Positions 1 to 11,249 of a DNA stretch of 64,000 nucleotides are shown here, in pieces. The notes under the pieces were generated by a model. It had not been told where the DNA came from. It saw only the letters and a list, made by a program, of their open reading frames with translations, and did not search any database. The stretch lies in NCBI RefSeq assembly GCF_907164915.1, contig NC_061863.1, positions 9,487,882 through 9,551,881 on the forward strand, read 5' to 3'. The translations under genes and the position numbers were made by a program. The DNA is from Impatiens glandulifera. Lineage: Eukaryota; Streptophyta; Magnoliopsida; Ericales; Balsaminaceae. Positions within the stretch are counted from its first letter, which is position 1, and every line of letters starts with the position of its first letter.

Positions 1-227
1 AGTATTGCAGCTTAATTTAAGCTGAATCTAAAGAATTAAATGTGTTTATCAAATACACACTTAATTGTTTAAATTAAATAATAAGTTGTATTATCAAACA
101 TCGATAATACATAAAAGACTAATTTCAAGTGCGAAAAAATCAAATGAAAATAACTAAACTTTAGAACTTGATATGCAAGTTGATTTGATAAAATTTGTTG
201 AAAAAGTATCTAAAACTTATATATAAG

Positions 228-465
228 GATGTTTAATTTTTAAAGTATCCGGATTGTCGGGTCGAGAGTTGTGGTTAATTTGAATATATATGTGAGAGTA
301 AATGGATACTTGTGGTCGGATTGTGGGTTGACCCACCCATAAACTTAAAACGGTTAAAAATACAATTAAAAATAGTATGGTTTGAACTTGCAACCTAACA
401 AAAACAAGTACAACATTTTAACCAACTAAGCTAATAACACTTTATATTTTAAATTGAACAGCAAA
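228..465 (-). repeat. tRNA-derived SINE-like element, copy 1
   Basis: On the minus strand the head near 420-435 reads as a tRNA-like A box (TAGCTTAGTTGG), and a B-box-like stretch (AAGTTCAAACC) lies near 379-389, about 40 bases downstream as in tRNA genes. The body then runs leftward through a conserved stretch that reappears at 17,970-18,210. The spacing and box sequences point to a pol III-derived SINE. The B box has one change from the usual GTTCGA core, so this copy may be inactive. Ends are approximate and no target duplication was established. Confidence 0.5.
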
Positions 466-697
466 TTTGATGAACGCGGTAGTTTATCAATTGTTTTTAA
501 TAAGAATTCTGACATATTTATAGAGATAGGAGACATAATTCATATGGATATAGTAAGTCTCGCATGTGTGCTACTTTAATGGTAGTATTTACATTTTCCT
601 TTTCATTCGTAATATGGGGAAGAAGTGGACTCTAAAGGTCAAACTAATTGAGTTGAGGAATCAAACTATATCAATTGTTTTAGAGATCGTTCTGCAA

Positions 698-782
698 TGC
701 GAGAGTAAATGGATACTTAAGTAGGATTGTTGGTTGACCCGTCCATAAATTTATAACGGTTAAAAATAAAATTAAAAACGCT
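698..782 (-). repeat. Truncated SINE-body copy
   Basis: This stretch repeats the body of the SINE-like element at 228-465 (same order of GAGAGTAAATGGATACTT, the TTGACCCGTCCATAAA block and the AACGGTTAAAAATA block). The tRNA-like head is missing. It is a 5'-truncated or decayed copy in the same orientation. Confidence 0.5.
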
Positions 783-1069
783 ATCACATTTTTACCGTAA
801 TAATTTTTTCACGGTTTTTTATATTATTATTCGTGCGAGATACATGTTAATTACTGTAATACTAACTCAATTCAAAAATAGCTTACAGAATTAAGCTATG
901 TATCGTAGCAATTTGAGCTGAATCTAATAAATTAAGTGCATTTATCAAATAAATTTAATATTTCAGATTAAATAATAAGTTGTGTTATCAAAAGACCAAT
1001 TCAAGGTCGAATATGAAGGTTTTGATTATTCCCTAGTTAGTTGTTAGTGGTTAAATTGACTCATTTTTA

Positions 1070-1566
1070 ACCGTCTTAGTCTTGGTGTGAAGACTCTAAG
1101 TATCGGGTTTGGGTTCCTAACCCTACCCATCCCCGAACCCGATCGGGTACCTTCTCTTCTCCACTCTCCATGCCCGACCCCAATTTAAAATACCTGAATT
1201 TGAGTATCAAGTACTCAACTGGTAACCATTGTCATCCCTGATATGTTAAATTGACTCTTTCTCCATGAACCTACAAGTCTTCTCAGTTAAAATGACTATT
1301 TTCGTATATAGATGAGTTATGATTCTTCACTAGGGACGGTAATGGATACCCTATCGGTAGTGAAGTACCCATACCCGAACATGATTTTTATTTGACTATC
1401 CAAGCTCGACCCGAGCTCAACGGTATATATATTTCTATATTCATCCGCAATTCGTTTAATATTAATATAGTCAGGTTTTGGGATTCACACTCCCCTAACC
1501 AGATCAGGTACCTTCTCCATTCCCAGTGCCCCACCCATAGGTATGGGTACCCATTGTCATACCTGG
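1070..1566. repeat. MITE relics of the 'GGGTACCCATTGTCAT' family
   Basis: The stretch 1331-1566 begins AGGGACGGTAATGGATACCC and ends GGGTACCCATTGTCATACC, which are inverted versions of each other, so it looks like a small non-autonomous DNA transposon about 235 bp long. The preceding 1070-1243 carries the same ending (CAACTGGTAACCATTGTCATCC) and is probably an older partial copy. Related termini occur at 16,607-17,025, 23,543/32,112 and 41,126-41,542. Any open frames here are accidental. Confidence 0.5.
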
Positions 1567-1668
1567 TCTTCAATACGAAAACGACTCTTTCTCCACGAGT
1601 CTTTAAAATGACTGTTTCTTATTATTATTATTATTATCCCAAAATTTTAGGTAATAGTTATTATGTAT

Positions 1669-1758
1669 TTCCAAAGGCTATTTAAATCTCTAAACCTAAT
1701 TAATTTAAGGTGATTCCAAAGGCTATTTAAATCTCTAAACCTAATTAATTTAAGGTGA
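1669..1758. repeat. 45-bp perfect tandem duplication
   Basis: The 45-base unit starting TTCCAAAGGCTATTTAAATC occurs twice head to tail (1669-1713 and 1714-1758), followed by the first 8 bases of a third. It lies just downstream of monooxygenase exon 2, inside what would be that gene's second intron if the gene continues leftward. Confidence 0.8.
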
Positions 1759-1830
1759 TTCCAAAGATATGCTCTAAAAGTGACGAATCGTTCAGAAAAG
1801 TGAAAAAGGTTTAATTAAGATCGATGTTAC

Positions 1831-2164
1831 CTTTGAATAAGAAGGGCAGTTTGTCGAAGGTGAGAAGAAAGAGCAAGGCCAAGCTGATCAAGAGCTTTCC
1901 ATCCATTAGCTAAGATTCCAATCGCTCCGCCTTCTTCTCTTAAACTATCTGCTCTTTCGAGAACCAAGCTTTTTATACCTTTCCTGTTCTTACAAACAAT
2001 CAATCAATCAATCAGATCAATCGGATCAGAATAAGTTAATCAGATGATGATGATGATGATGAATCGGAAACCTAATTGAATTACCTGTGCAGGGCAAGGG
2101 CAGTCGCAAGGCCACAAATCCCACCGCCGACTATTACAATCTCTTGTTCTTCAACATCTTCCAT
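1831..2164 (-). CDS. FAD-dependent monooxygenase (CTF2/MO1-like), first two exons only
   Basis: Two exons can be read. Exon 1 is 2164-2085, starting at an ATG and encoding MEDVEEQEIVIVGGGICGL followed by ATALALH; the GGGICG segment is the Rossmann GxGxxG FAD/NAD-binding loop. Exon 2 is 1983-1831 and encodes SLVLERADSLREEGGAIGIL and then NGWKALDQLG. Both junctions are clean (donor AG|GTAATT, acceptor CAG|G, donor AG|GTAACA) and phases agree (2, then 2). This matches the N-terminus of plant class A flavin monooxygenases related to zeaxanthin epoxidase and salicylate hydroxylase, which use NADPH and O2 to hydroxylate small substrates. Only about 77 of the roughly 400 expected residues are present. 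I see no third exon in 1-1830, so the gene either continues left through a long repeat-filled intron or is truncated. Start choice rests on the conserved short N-terminus; there is no in-frame ATG just upstream. Confidence 0.8.
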
Positions 2165-2559
2165 ATCTCCACACACAGTTTGTTTCTCCAACGCCGCGTT
2201 TATGCTCTGGTTTGGAAGAAGAAGAAGAATTGTGGGATTCTGAATAAGCTAAATCAAACAGGTCTAGGATAAGTGGTGTATCCAATTTAATATATTTAAA
2301 TCTCATTGATTTTTCAATCAATTGTTTCAACTATTTTTGATAAGTTTTTAATATTATTCATGTGTTTGGAAAAAATATTTGCCAATATGATAACAAATTC
2401 TTCAAATTTATCAGTTATATTCTCAGCATTTCAATATTAACGATACAATTATGAATCGTCACGCTATTTTTTTATTCGAAATGTCCTGTTCGAAGTGGTT
2501 TTTCTCCGGTTTAACATATAGTTGACCGATGATGATATTTGTGTCAATGCTAATGCTGA

Positions 2560-2895
2560 AAGTGAGTCAAACCGTTCGTGAGTAGTTCGGTCAAAGTTTG
2601 ACTTGAGATTGACTGACCAAATTCGAGTCAAACTCGAGCTTATATAATACTTTATCGATGTTTTGCTGAGCTTTTTTGAGCTTGATAATATATAATATAT
2701 ATATTTTTTATTTTAATATTAAAATATAAAATAAATATTTGAAAATTTAATTTTAGTTCAAGTTTTCGAGTCAAGCCGAGTTTGTAAATAAATAGTCGAG
2801 TCGAACTCAAGCTCTAATAAATACTTAATCAAATCGAACTCGAGCTCAAAGTAGTTGGAGCTCGACTTAACTCGTTTGCAACCCTAGTCACTGCT
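2560..2895. repeat. MITE-like repeat rich in GAGTCGA/CTCGAGCT
   Basis: The segment contains repeated AACTCGAGCT and GAGTCGAAC motifs in both orientations at its two ends around an AT-rich centre, and it ends TTTGCAACCCTAGTC. This resembles a common dicot MITE type that begins CTAGGGTTGCAAACGAG. I did not find a target-site duplication, so limits are approximate. Confidence 0.4.
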
Positions 2896-2899
2896 CACA

Positions 2900-4779
2900 T
2901 TTCAACTTAATTCAGTCTCGAATATTAATAAACACAATTATATATAAAAGGAAAATTACATAGGTGACCCTCGATCACTTACATTTAGCCCGCAAAATAT
3001 TTTTTTAAAACAAATTACCCCTTAAACTTTCTGAAAGGTCACCAATGACCCTCAAATTATCAAAAAGGGTAACAAAAGGCCCTTCTGTCAAATTTTCCGT
3101 TACAACATAACGTCTCTAATTAAAACCCTCATTTTCAACCCTCATTCTTTTCAAAGCAGATTTTACATCTTATCTACGACCAACCTACCTAATGTCGTCT
3201 TTCTTCTTTTCCATAGATTTGCATCATTCTTTGTAAGGAGAAGCCCTAAGTTGCAAGAGAAGAGTCTGCTAAAAGAGACCTAAGTTGCGATAAATGTTTG
3301 AGTTCTTGAGATCGGTGCGAGAGAAGGGTTTGCTAGAGGGGTAAAGACATGAGATAAAGTTCATAGTATCAGAGCAATGTCTTGAATGATAAGACTTAGA
3401 AATTGCAATTTTGGTTTCAATCAAGTATACGGTAAGTATTTGTTGTAGTATATTCAATTCTTAGTTTTATTCCTTAAATATATTACTTTTAAACATATTC
3501 CTTCCTTCATGTATTAGCTATAATTATCTCATTTGTATCTAATTTATGTTATATATTCATCTTTATTAAAGAAAAAAGAGATATATAGAGGGAATAAAAT
3601 AGTACATTTCTTATGTTAGGCTATATATTTATTTATTTTTTATATTTTATAAGAGTTTTAGATTTGTTTTTATATAATAATATGAATTTTAATATATTAT
3701 AATTATATAAAAATATTATTTTATATAATTTTTTATAGACAAATTTATTTTTCTAAACTATATCTCATATTAAAAGAAATCTCCCTAAAATAACCAGACA
3801 AGTATGGTAAACGCATTATCTGCTTCAACAATAATATTGTCATTCCTAATTATCCCCACAATTATAATTTTTCACTCTAATCAAACTCATTATTCAAAAT
3901 ATAATTTGGTAGGAACACTATCGGCTCAGCGGAGTGAGTGAGTTAGTAATATATGAATTGTATTTACTGTATATTATATAATCTTTTTAATTAATAATAC
4001 ATTATAATATATGTTTGTCATAATATTAATGTTCAAAATTATATGGAGATATAATATAAAAGATAAAGAAGTGTACATTTTTTTTTTTCTTAATTAAAGT
4101 ATGATTGTTAGTTAAATCATTATCTATATAGAATTAAGAAAACTTTTCAAATCAATAATAAACTACTATAAAAACAACAAATAAAATTGACATTCTTTGG
4201 ATATGAGTACATAAAAACATGAATAATTTAATTTGAGTATTTAAACTAATCTAGTCTAAATAAATCATATATATAATATTTATTTTTTATTTTTATTTTT
4301 TTAATGTACTTAATAGTTCTAAAAAAAACAATTGCCATGTTAAGTCACTATATTTTGTTGGTACATGGATTTGATCATTGCCCTGAATCAACACTTCCAA
4401 GACTCTAAATAAATCCTATTGAATGGGAATATTGTAAGTTATCCAAGTTAATAACCAAATTATTTAAAAAAAACTAATATTGTCACAAACATCATTAAAA
4501 TCATAAGAAGTGAAATTGATTTTGCTTTAACTTTGTATGAAAAATGTCTTATTTAGATGAAACTTGTATACATGTTTTATTTTTTGTAAAAAAAAAAAAA
4601 ATTGAAGTACCATCAACAATATACTAATTTCAAATTTTCTTAAAAAAAAGAAAAATGGCAATAGACTTGTGAATCTTGAATTTCGCAAAATCTTCTACAT
4701 ATAACTTGAATAAAGAACGTTGTATTGTCCAATAAAATAATTTTATTGATTTTTTTATCAATTATTAATACCCACAATC

Positions 4780-4820
<41 letters not shown>

Positions 4821-5150
4821 TTTGACAACTTTTAATAAATTTATTTAACAAAAGTAACATTTTCACACTTGTTGGGTGTTCTGATAGCCTTCATATATAG
4901 ATAATAATTTTTACAAAATGTTATTTTTTTGTAACTTTTTGTCATTCTTAGTGAATACTAAACAAACAATAGTATGTATCACCAATTCTAATTTTCTATT
5001 GAATTGGATAATAATAATAATAATAATAATCATTTTCATTTTCATAAATAAATAAAAACAATCATGTTTCCCAAATTAAAATAAATAAACATACATAAAA
5101 AACTGGTCAAATCCTATCAAATTCTTTTGAATATATAGTAGTATAACATA
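2900..5150. other. Intergenic AT-rich region, no gene seen
   Basis: No convincing coding exon or RNA gene is visible. The stretch 2950-3180 resembles generic plant repeat sequence (ACCCTC/TCAAATT phrases), and 4785-4815 is an AT microsatellite. The right part, from about 5181 leftward, must contain the 3' UTR of the BRX-like gene. Confidence 0.6.
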
Positions 5151-5181
5151 CTGTATTTGGCCTCTCCTTGTTTTTTTTTTC

Positions 5182-7549
5182 CTATAGGTATTGCGATTGT
5201 ATTCTATCCTTGTTCTCCTCCCACCAAATTTTCGCATGCGACTCTCCAAACCTTTCTCGGCTACAAACAAAAAAACCGAGGTGAGACCCTTTTCATTCTT
5301 TAACACGATAACAAATAAAAAAAAACATTATTTACCTGAATCTGACTCGTCGAAGTTCCCTAGTGCCATCAACTAGTTGTCTAATAGTAATATAAATCCC
5401 GGGTTCATCTTGTTCAACCCATTCTGAATCCACTTCGCTTGCATTGCTAATAGACAACGAAGGCTCGTCTCTAGATGATGTCGTAGTTCTAGAAGCTTCC
5501 ATCGACGACTCGCCCTTGTGACAGCTTGATCCCACAACCTCAGATGACTCTTTGAAGTTATAAGGTTTAGTGTTGTAGTTTCTTGTCCATTCTTTGTTAA
5601 GTGTTGATGGTGTTGGACTATCTCTAATTGAACCCAATTTGGAGAATGATGAATCTCTAGTCTGCTTTACATGTTTAAAATTAGTTTTCAAACAAGATTT
5701 TAAAGACCAATGCTAGGATTATTTGAAAATAACCACAAAGTTAGTTTCAAATAATAATAGGCCTTCTTCAATTTGGGTTAAATTTTGAATAACCAATAAT
5801 TCAATCATATAGTTATTCATCATTCAAATTATTGAAAAAAATAACATAATAGACTAGATTATATATTTATATGACTAATATTTTTGTACCAAATAATTCA
5901 TTTTTTAATACCATGAAAGATTATTTGAAAAGAACAATGCATTATTTTTATGTAAGTAATTGAAAATCTGATTTTGGTCCAATCTTATTTGGATTTTTTT
6001 AAATTCAATCATAATTAAAAATCACTTTATTCAATTTCACATCAATCACTTATTTAATTCATCAAAATACTAAAATATATTTTATTTAAAAAATATATAT
6101 ATATATTAACCTTTTATTTAAAAAAATATATATATTAATTTAACCCAAACAGTCTTTCAAAACTTCTTTTTCTATATATTTTTTAAATAATCCCACATAA
6201 AACATTACAAAATTGAATGCATGATTTGGATGTTGTGATTGATAGTTAAACTGTTATTGAATCATGGATATATCGAAATTAATCTCAAATAACCTATGCA
6301 TAAAAATTCATATTACTATATATTTGTGGGAGTTTCGAACTATACCTCGTCGTCTGTTCTCGAGGGTGTATCGAGTGCTTGTTTGTTGAATCTTTGAACA
6401 TTATATAGCTCCATAATACGATCATAATTCTCCCCCCACCATCTTTGAGCTTGCCATTTATCAAACATCTCTCGGCTTCAAATTCAAAACTAATATATTA
6501 ATAAGACGCACTACGATGTGGCATGACAATATCTCTATCAAAAAAATTTACCTGAAACGGATTCGTTTTAACTCATTGCCACCATTTGTTAGAGATACAA
6601 AGGTAATTTGAACACCAGGCTCTACTTGGGCTAGCCATTCTTTGGGTTCTTCTTCATCGTCTAGTAAGAGCTCACCTGATCGAACAGATTCGAGGCCAGT
6701 GGATGGCCTAGCGTATCGTGGCTCGTTCCGATGAAGGGCTGAAGAGAAATCCCATGCAGGTGTGGAACTTGAGCTTCCAGGAATGTATTGGGAACCTTCT
6801 GAAATTGTATCAAATTCTGGGAAAGCTCTTCCTCTTTTATGGCTACTTGGAGTACAAGGTTTACATTGCTTGTAAGCTCCAGACATTTTCAATGCCATGT
6901 CTTTTATCTGCATACATATTTGACCAATATTCTATCAATATGAAAAAAAAAATGAAAAAAAAGTGGATTGAAGGAATTAATAATAAAATAGTTAGTAGGT
7001 TTGACTTTATCTAAAAGATAGGATTAAAGAAATTTAAAACCTAAGGCACAGATTCAAACCTAATAGGCTCTACTGCATTAATGAGAAATAAGAAGATTTT
7101 TGGTTTTGTTTATAGTGTGTGGCTCAATGTCCTCACAAGTTGTGAACTCATAAATGCACTTTTTATGAACTGATAAATGTTTTTTTTGGTAATAATCCCC
7201 GAAGAAGCTTAGCACAAGAACCAACCAATGTGTTTATTGAAAATCGAATATGAAATCACATCATAATAAACTTCTTAAGGTAAATTTCTTGCCATTAAAC
7301 TATCTAAAGTAGTAATCCATTGACATGTAACATTTGTACATTTATCAACAAGCAATGAATAAAAAATCACCTAAATATATAGACCTAATTTAACTAGGAT
7401 TTCATTCTAGATGCAAAGGGTAATTAAGTAATGTAACTAACCTGTGATGTTATAGTTTTGACAGCCTCTTTTGTGTTAGGTGTTTCACGAGGAGATTCCT
7501 CCCTTTCATCATCTCCCTTCTGTTTCGAACATGTAATGCAAGTCAACAT
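5182..7549 (-). CDS. BRX: BREVIS RADIX-like protein (BRX family)
   Basis: Five coding exons on the minus strand: 7549-7442, 6907-6552, 6475-6346, 5661-5336, 5260-5182 (999 nt, 332 residues plus TAG). All junctions are GT-AG and phases agree. The protein starts MLTCITCSKQ and then TPNTKEAVKTITSQ, the short conserved N-terminal motif of the family. A KDMALKMSGAYKQCKPC block follows at about 38-54. Two BRX domains come next: one at about 126-184 (EWLAQVEPGVQITF then RWWGENYDRIMELYNVQRF) and one at the C-terminus, 279-332 (EWVEQDEPGIYITI then WWEENKDRIQSQYL). BRX proteins are plant-specific regulators at the plasma membrane and nucleus that modulate auxin-related growth, root protophloem differentiation and protein-kinase partners; this comes from the family, not from this locus. 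The length is near the usual 330-370. Which paralogue (BRX or BRXL) cannot be decided. A CAG acceptor just upstream of the ATG (near 7570) suggests an intron in the 5' UTR. Confidence 0.93.
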
Positions 7550-8589
7550 TTCAGCACTTTTTCCCCACCTGTCAATTTCAAAATATATGATGAACAAATA
7601 TTTAACTAATCTATGGTTTAAAAGCAAATTAAAGTAATATTAGCATATATGCATCTTCTTTCCAGCAGAAGAAGAATTGATTGTACCATATATAATAATA
7701 TAATAATAATAATGTCACTTTCATTCCTAACCCATAAAATAGCTAGCTAACTAGTTAGGACCACATAATATAATATCAATTTATGATTCAAATGCTATTT
7801 ACTAATAGACTAATTATGTAAATGATATATCCAAGTAAAAAAGCATACCTACCCCATCAATAAAGAGAAACCAGAAGGATATATATATATATATAACAAA
7901 TAATGTGAACAATAATTGAATGTGAAAGTTATTGCATGCATGTACGGTATATGTATGCATGCTTTAATGCGCCGAAAAAGGAATAAAGAAACCATATATA
8001 GAACAAGGAGAAGATAAAAGAAACAAGAAAATTATCCTAGTTGGTAAATAAAGAACTTTTAGTTTCTTCTGATTTGCAATCACCATTAATATCCTCCTTC
8101 ACACTTCTCCAATTCCCAAAATTCTTTAGAATAACTTTTACAAGAATATTAATATATAATAAGAATTTATTTAAAAAAATAAAAGGAATTGATGGGTGCG
8201 ATTTGTTTAGATGATAAACACTAAATAATACTTAATTTATAGATTATTTAAATAATCTGAGCTAAATATCTTTAAGTACTATGCCCTCATCAATTATTTT
8301 TTGTTTCACTTCATTTTCAATAACCCAAGCCGAATAAGGTTATTTGAAAATAACCTCAATAATCCATAACCGAAAAAGGTATGGATTGATTTAGCTAAGT
8401 GAAAGAACATAAGAACTTATGATCATGGGTTCGAGTCTTTATGAGCCGATAAACCCTTATTGTTTTCAAATATAGAAACGTAAATAAATTAACGAATCTA
8501 TCTAAATAAAAAGGTGTCTTCAATGTGTTTTACAAGACTATTTTTCACTTAAACTAGCCTGGTAAGTTTTAGTTCGTATTAAAATTGTC

Positions 8590-8840
8590 CCCGCTAAAGC
8601 AAATCAAGTGGCTGGCGTGGGAGGAAAAAGAAAAGAAGAGGGACAAGGGTGGCCGGTGGGGTTAGTAGGTTAGGAGAAGGGGGGACGGCAGAGAAGCAGA
8701 ATCTGCTTTTTTTTTCTTCTTATTTAGCACATAGAGTGTGATCGGTCGCTTTATTTGGGAAATCAACCGTGTGGGAGTGTCTAGTGCTGAAAGCGGTTAG
8801 TTAATCGACAAAGGGACAAAGGGAAGAGATGAATGGTCCC
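8590..8840 (-). promoter_or_regulatory. GC-richer pyrimidine-rich leader/promoter-like region upstream of BRX-like gene
   Basis: This is the only GC-rich, non-repeat-looking stretch between the BRX-like start codon and the repeats at 9.8 kb. On the minus strand it is CT-rich (long runs of TTCTTTTCTTTTTCC type), as plant 5' UTRs often are. It could be the proximal leader or promoter of the BRX-like gene. No TATA box is obvious, so the call is tentative. Confidence 0.3.
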
Positions 8841-8899
8841 TCTTATGATATAGACTGCTGCAAAGTCATATATAATTACAAAAAGAAGCTAACAATTCT

Positions 8900-9820
8900 A
8901 AGTTTCTAACCCAAGTATCATTAAACTAGAATTAGTTTTTTTTTCATTCAACTATACCCTTTTCCCCCCTATTTCTCAAATAAATTTATATAATTGTTTA
9001 TATTAATCTAAGAAATAATTAGAAAATGAAAATAGAAACAAACTAGTGTTTCCATCAAAAGAATCACAATCAATGTTCTTATACCTTTCTACCAAACCTC
9101 TCTGTCTTGCCGGTTGTTAGCAATACCCTTGTTTGAGACATTTCATTGGATGTAGAAACTAAATAAATTCTATTCATTTATTATTATCAACAACAACAAC
9201 AACAAAAAATCATGATCCCAATTGACTAGGCTTTGAACAAAATTGGGTATTTCTAAATAAACTTGTTTGGGTAAAGAAATGAAATTTAAGTTATTTGAAA
9301 ATCATTTAAAATAAGTACCCATGTCAAAAAAAAGGCCTTAGAAAAACGAGAAAAGTAATAGTTGTAGTAGTTAAAGTTCTACATCAACATCCAACAATAC
9401 TTGGAAGAAGAGCTAAGATGTACTTTAATACAAATCAGTGATAGTGACATTAAAAACTGACATGATTAACATTTTTATTCCTACAAATCTGAAAAGTCAT
9501 TATTTTATAATACTATGAAGGTCTCTTTATTCATGTTTGTAATAATCTAAGATGATACTGTAATCATGCATCCAGTTAAGGCTCTGGCTATGTTTGTTGG
9601 TGTGTATAGTAATAAAAGATTTAGATCCTAATCACTTTTTTCTTATACTTAATCGAATCATTTTAGAATGTAAAAACTAACCTAATAGGCAATTATTCTA
9701 GAAGATATGAGAATGATGAACAGTATAAGCAGCAAGAAGGTTAAATTTAGTGATTAGTCTTTATACTTCACAGCTAGCTACTCTGCAACATTGACTTGAC
9801 TAGAAAGAAAGCATATATTC
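8900..9820. other. Intergenic or intronic AT-rich stretch
   Basis: No coding exon, tRNA-like box or bounded mobile element stands out. A CAACAACAAC run lies near 9190-9205. If the repeated leader segments at 9.8-10.9 kb belong to the BRX-like gene, this stretch is inside its first intron. Confidence 0.5.
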
Positions 9821-9828
9821 AATCCACC

Positions 9829-10920
9829 GAAAGTATATCAATGGCGTCTGATTACAGAAAACTTAGTTTTATGGGGTTTTTTTACAGGATTCAGCCTACT
9901 TTTTCATGTGTGTGAGAGAATAGAACTGTAGAAGAACTAATGCAATTCATAAGTTGTTGATATTGTAAAACTAATGCAATTCATAGATAGGTACTAACCT
10001 GAATGAAGTTTAGGATAAAAAAAACTTCAAATCCAATCGAAAATCCGGTGAAAACTTCCTTCGACTGTGAAAGAACTCTATCGCTAATCGGCGAACATTT
10101 CAGATAATAACATCCATATCGGCGCGGCAGCGGACCAAAGCTCTAGAGAAAGTATATCAATGGCGTCTGATTACAGAAAACTTTTTTTTTGTTTTTTATA
10201 GGTTTCAGCCTCCTTTATCATGTGTGAGAGAATAGAACTGTAGAAGAAGAATAACAGAGACTGAAATCGTATTGCTGATATTGAAAAACTAATGCAATTT
10301 CATATAGAGATAGATAGCTACTAACCTGTAAATCGGTGAAAACTTCCTTCAACTGTGAAAGAACTCTATCGCGATTACTTCCGTCAACGATTTTCACAGA
10401 AATCGACGAACATTTCAGAAAACAATATCCAAACCGGCGCGGCGGACCAAAGCTGTAGAGAAAGTATATCAATGGCGTCTGATTACTCTAAACTTTTTGT
10501 TTTTTACAGGATTCAGTCTCCTTGTTCATGCGTGAGAGAATAGAACTGTAGAAGAAGAATAACGGAGACTGAAATCGTAAGTTACTGATATTGAAAAACT
10601 AATACAATTTCATATATAGATAGATAGTTACTAACCTGTAAAACGACTATTCTCTTCAAATCCAATCGTAAATCGATGAAAACTTCCTTCAACTGTGAAG
10701 AACTCTATCGCGATTACTTTTTCACGCGTAAGTTACCGATATTGAAAAACTAATGCAATTTCATATATAGATAGATAGCTACTAACCTGTACTGTAAGTC
10801 TGTAAAGCGATTATTGTCTTCAAATCCAATCGAAAATCGTTGAAAACTTCCTTCAAATGTGAAGAACTCAATCGCGATTACTTCCGTCGCCGATTTTGAC
10901 AGAACATTTCAGAGAAGGTG
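9829..10920 (-). repeat. Tandem ~310-bp leader-like repeat (three units plus a partial fourth)
   Basis: Units start with the phrase GAAAGTATATCAATGGCG at about 9829, 10148 and 10460. They share, in order, a TGTGAGAGAATAGAACTGTAG block, a CTAATGCAATT block, a TACTAACCTG block, and a CTTCCTTCAACTGTGAA block. A further partial unit spans about 10,730-10,920. On the minus strand the TACTAACCTG block reads CAG|GTTAGTA, a strong splice donor, so each unit looks like a 5'-UTR exon followed by the start of an intron. Short upstream-ORF-like frames beginning ATGTTC occur in several units; for example, one of 9 residues is at 10,907-10,878. The array is probably a repeatedly duplicated first exon of a minus-strand transcript. 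Confidence 0.75.
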
Positions 10921-11109
10921 AGAGAGAACAGAGGATTGAAATGAAAATGGAAATGGAGAGTGATGAATGAGAATCGCAGGTGGCGGTAATTAAGGAGAGG
11001 TTTGATGATTGATTTGATACAGCTTTCGAGAAACGGAAAGGTATTCGGATTCAAATCGTATGGGTTTATGGAAACTTTGATACAGAGCGGCAATACGGAA
11101 AAGAAAGAG

Positions 11110-11165
11110 AAGAAGAAGAAGAGATTGTCTCTCTCTCTCTATATATATATATTTATATATATACT
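11110..11165 (-). promoter_or_regulatory. TATA-like and CT-repeat promoter region feeding the repeated leader
   Basis: On the minus strand a TATATAAATATATATATA stretch (about 11,165-11,140) is followed 10-40 bases later by an AGAGAGAGAGAG/CT-type run. The leader-like sequence of the last repeat unit comes after that. This order (TATA, then purine or CT microsatellite, then leader with a donor) is typical of plant core promoters. It could drive the BRX-like gene through a first intron of about 3 kb, or an unrelated transcript. Confidence 0.4.
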
Positions 11166-11249
11166 TTGGCTCTTTTTGTTTCTTTCTGGGCTGTAATTGT
11201 CTACTACGCGAGTACACCCACACTAAGGCTGCAATAGATAACACCCTTT

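Noticed and set aside
1392..1685. 97-codon open frame on the plus strand
   Set aside because: It lies in a MITE relic and ATT microsatellite and has no recognisable protein features.
2087..2272. 61-codon open frame on the plus strand
   Set aside because: It is antisense to monooxygenase exon 1, whose minus-strand reading has the FAD-binding motif.
11002..11244. Overlapping open frames near the TATA/CT-rich region
   Set aside because: They arise from purine/pyrimidine and TA microsatellites; no similarity to proteins.
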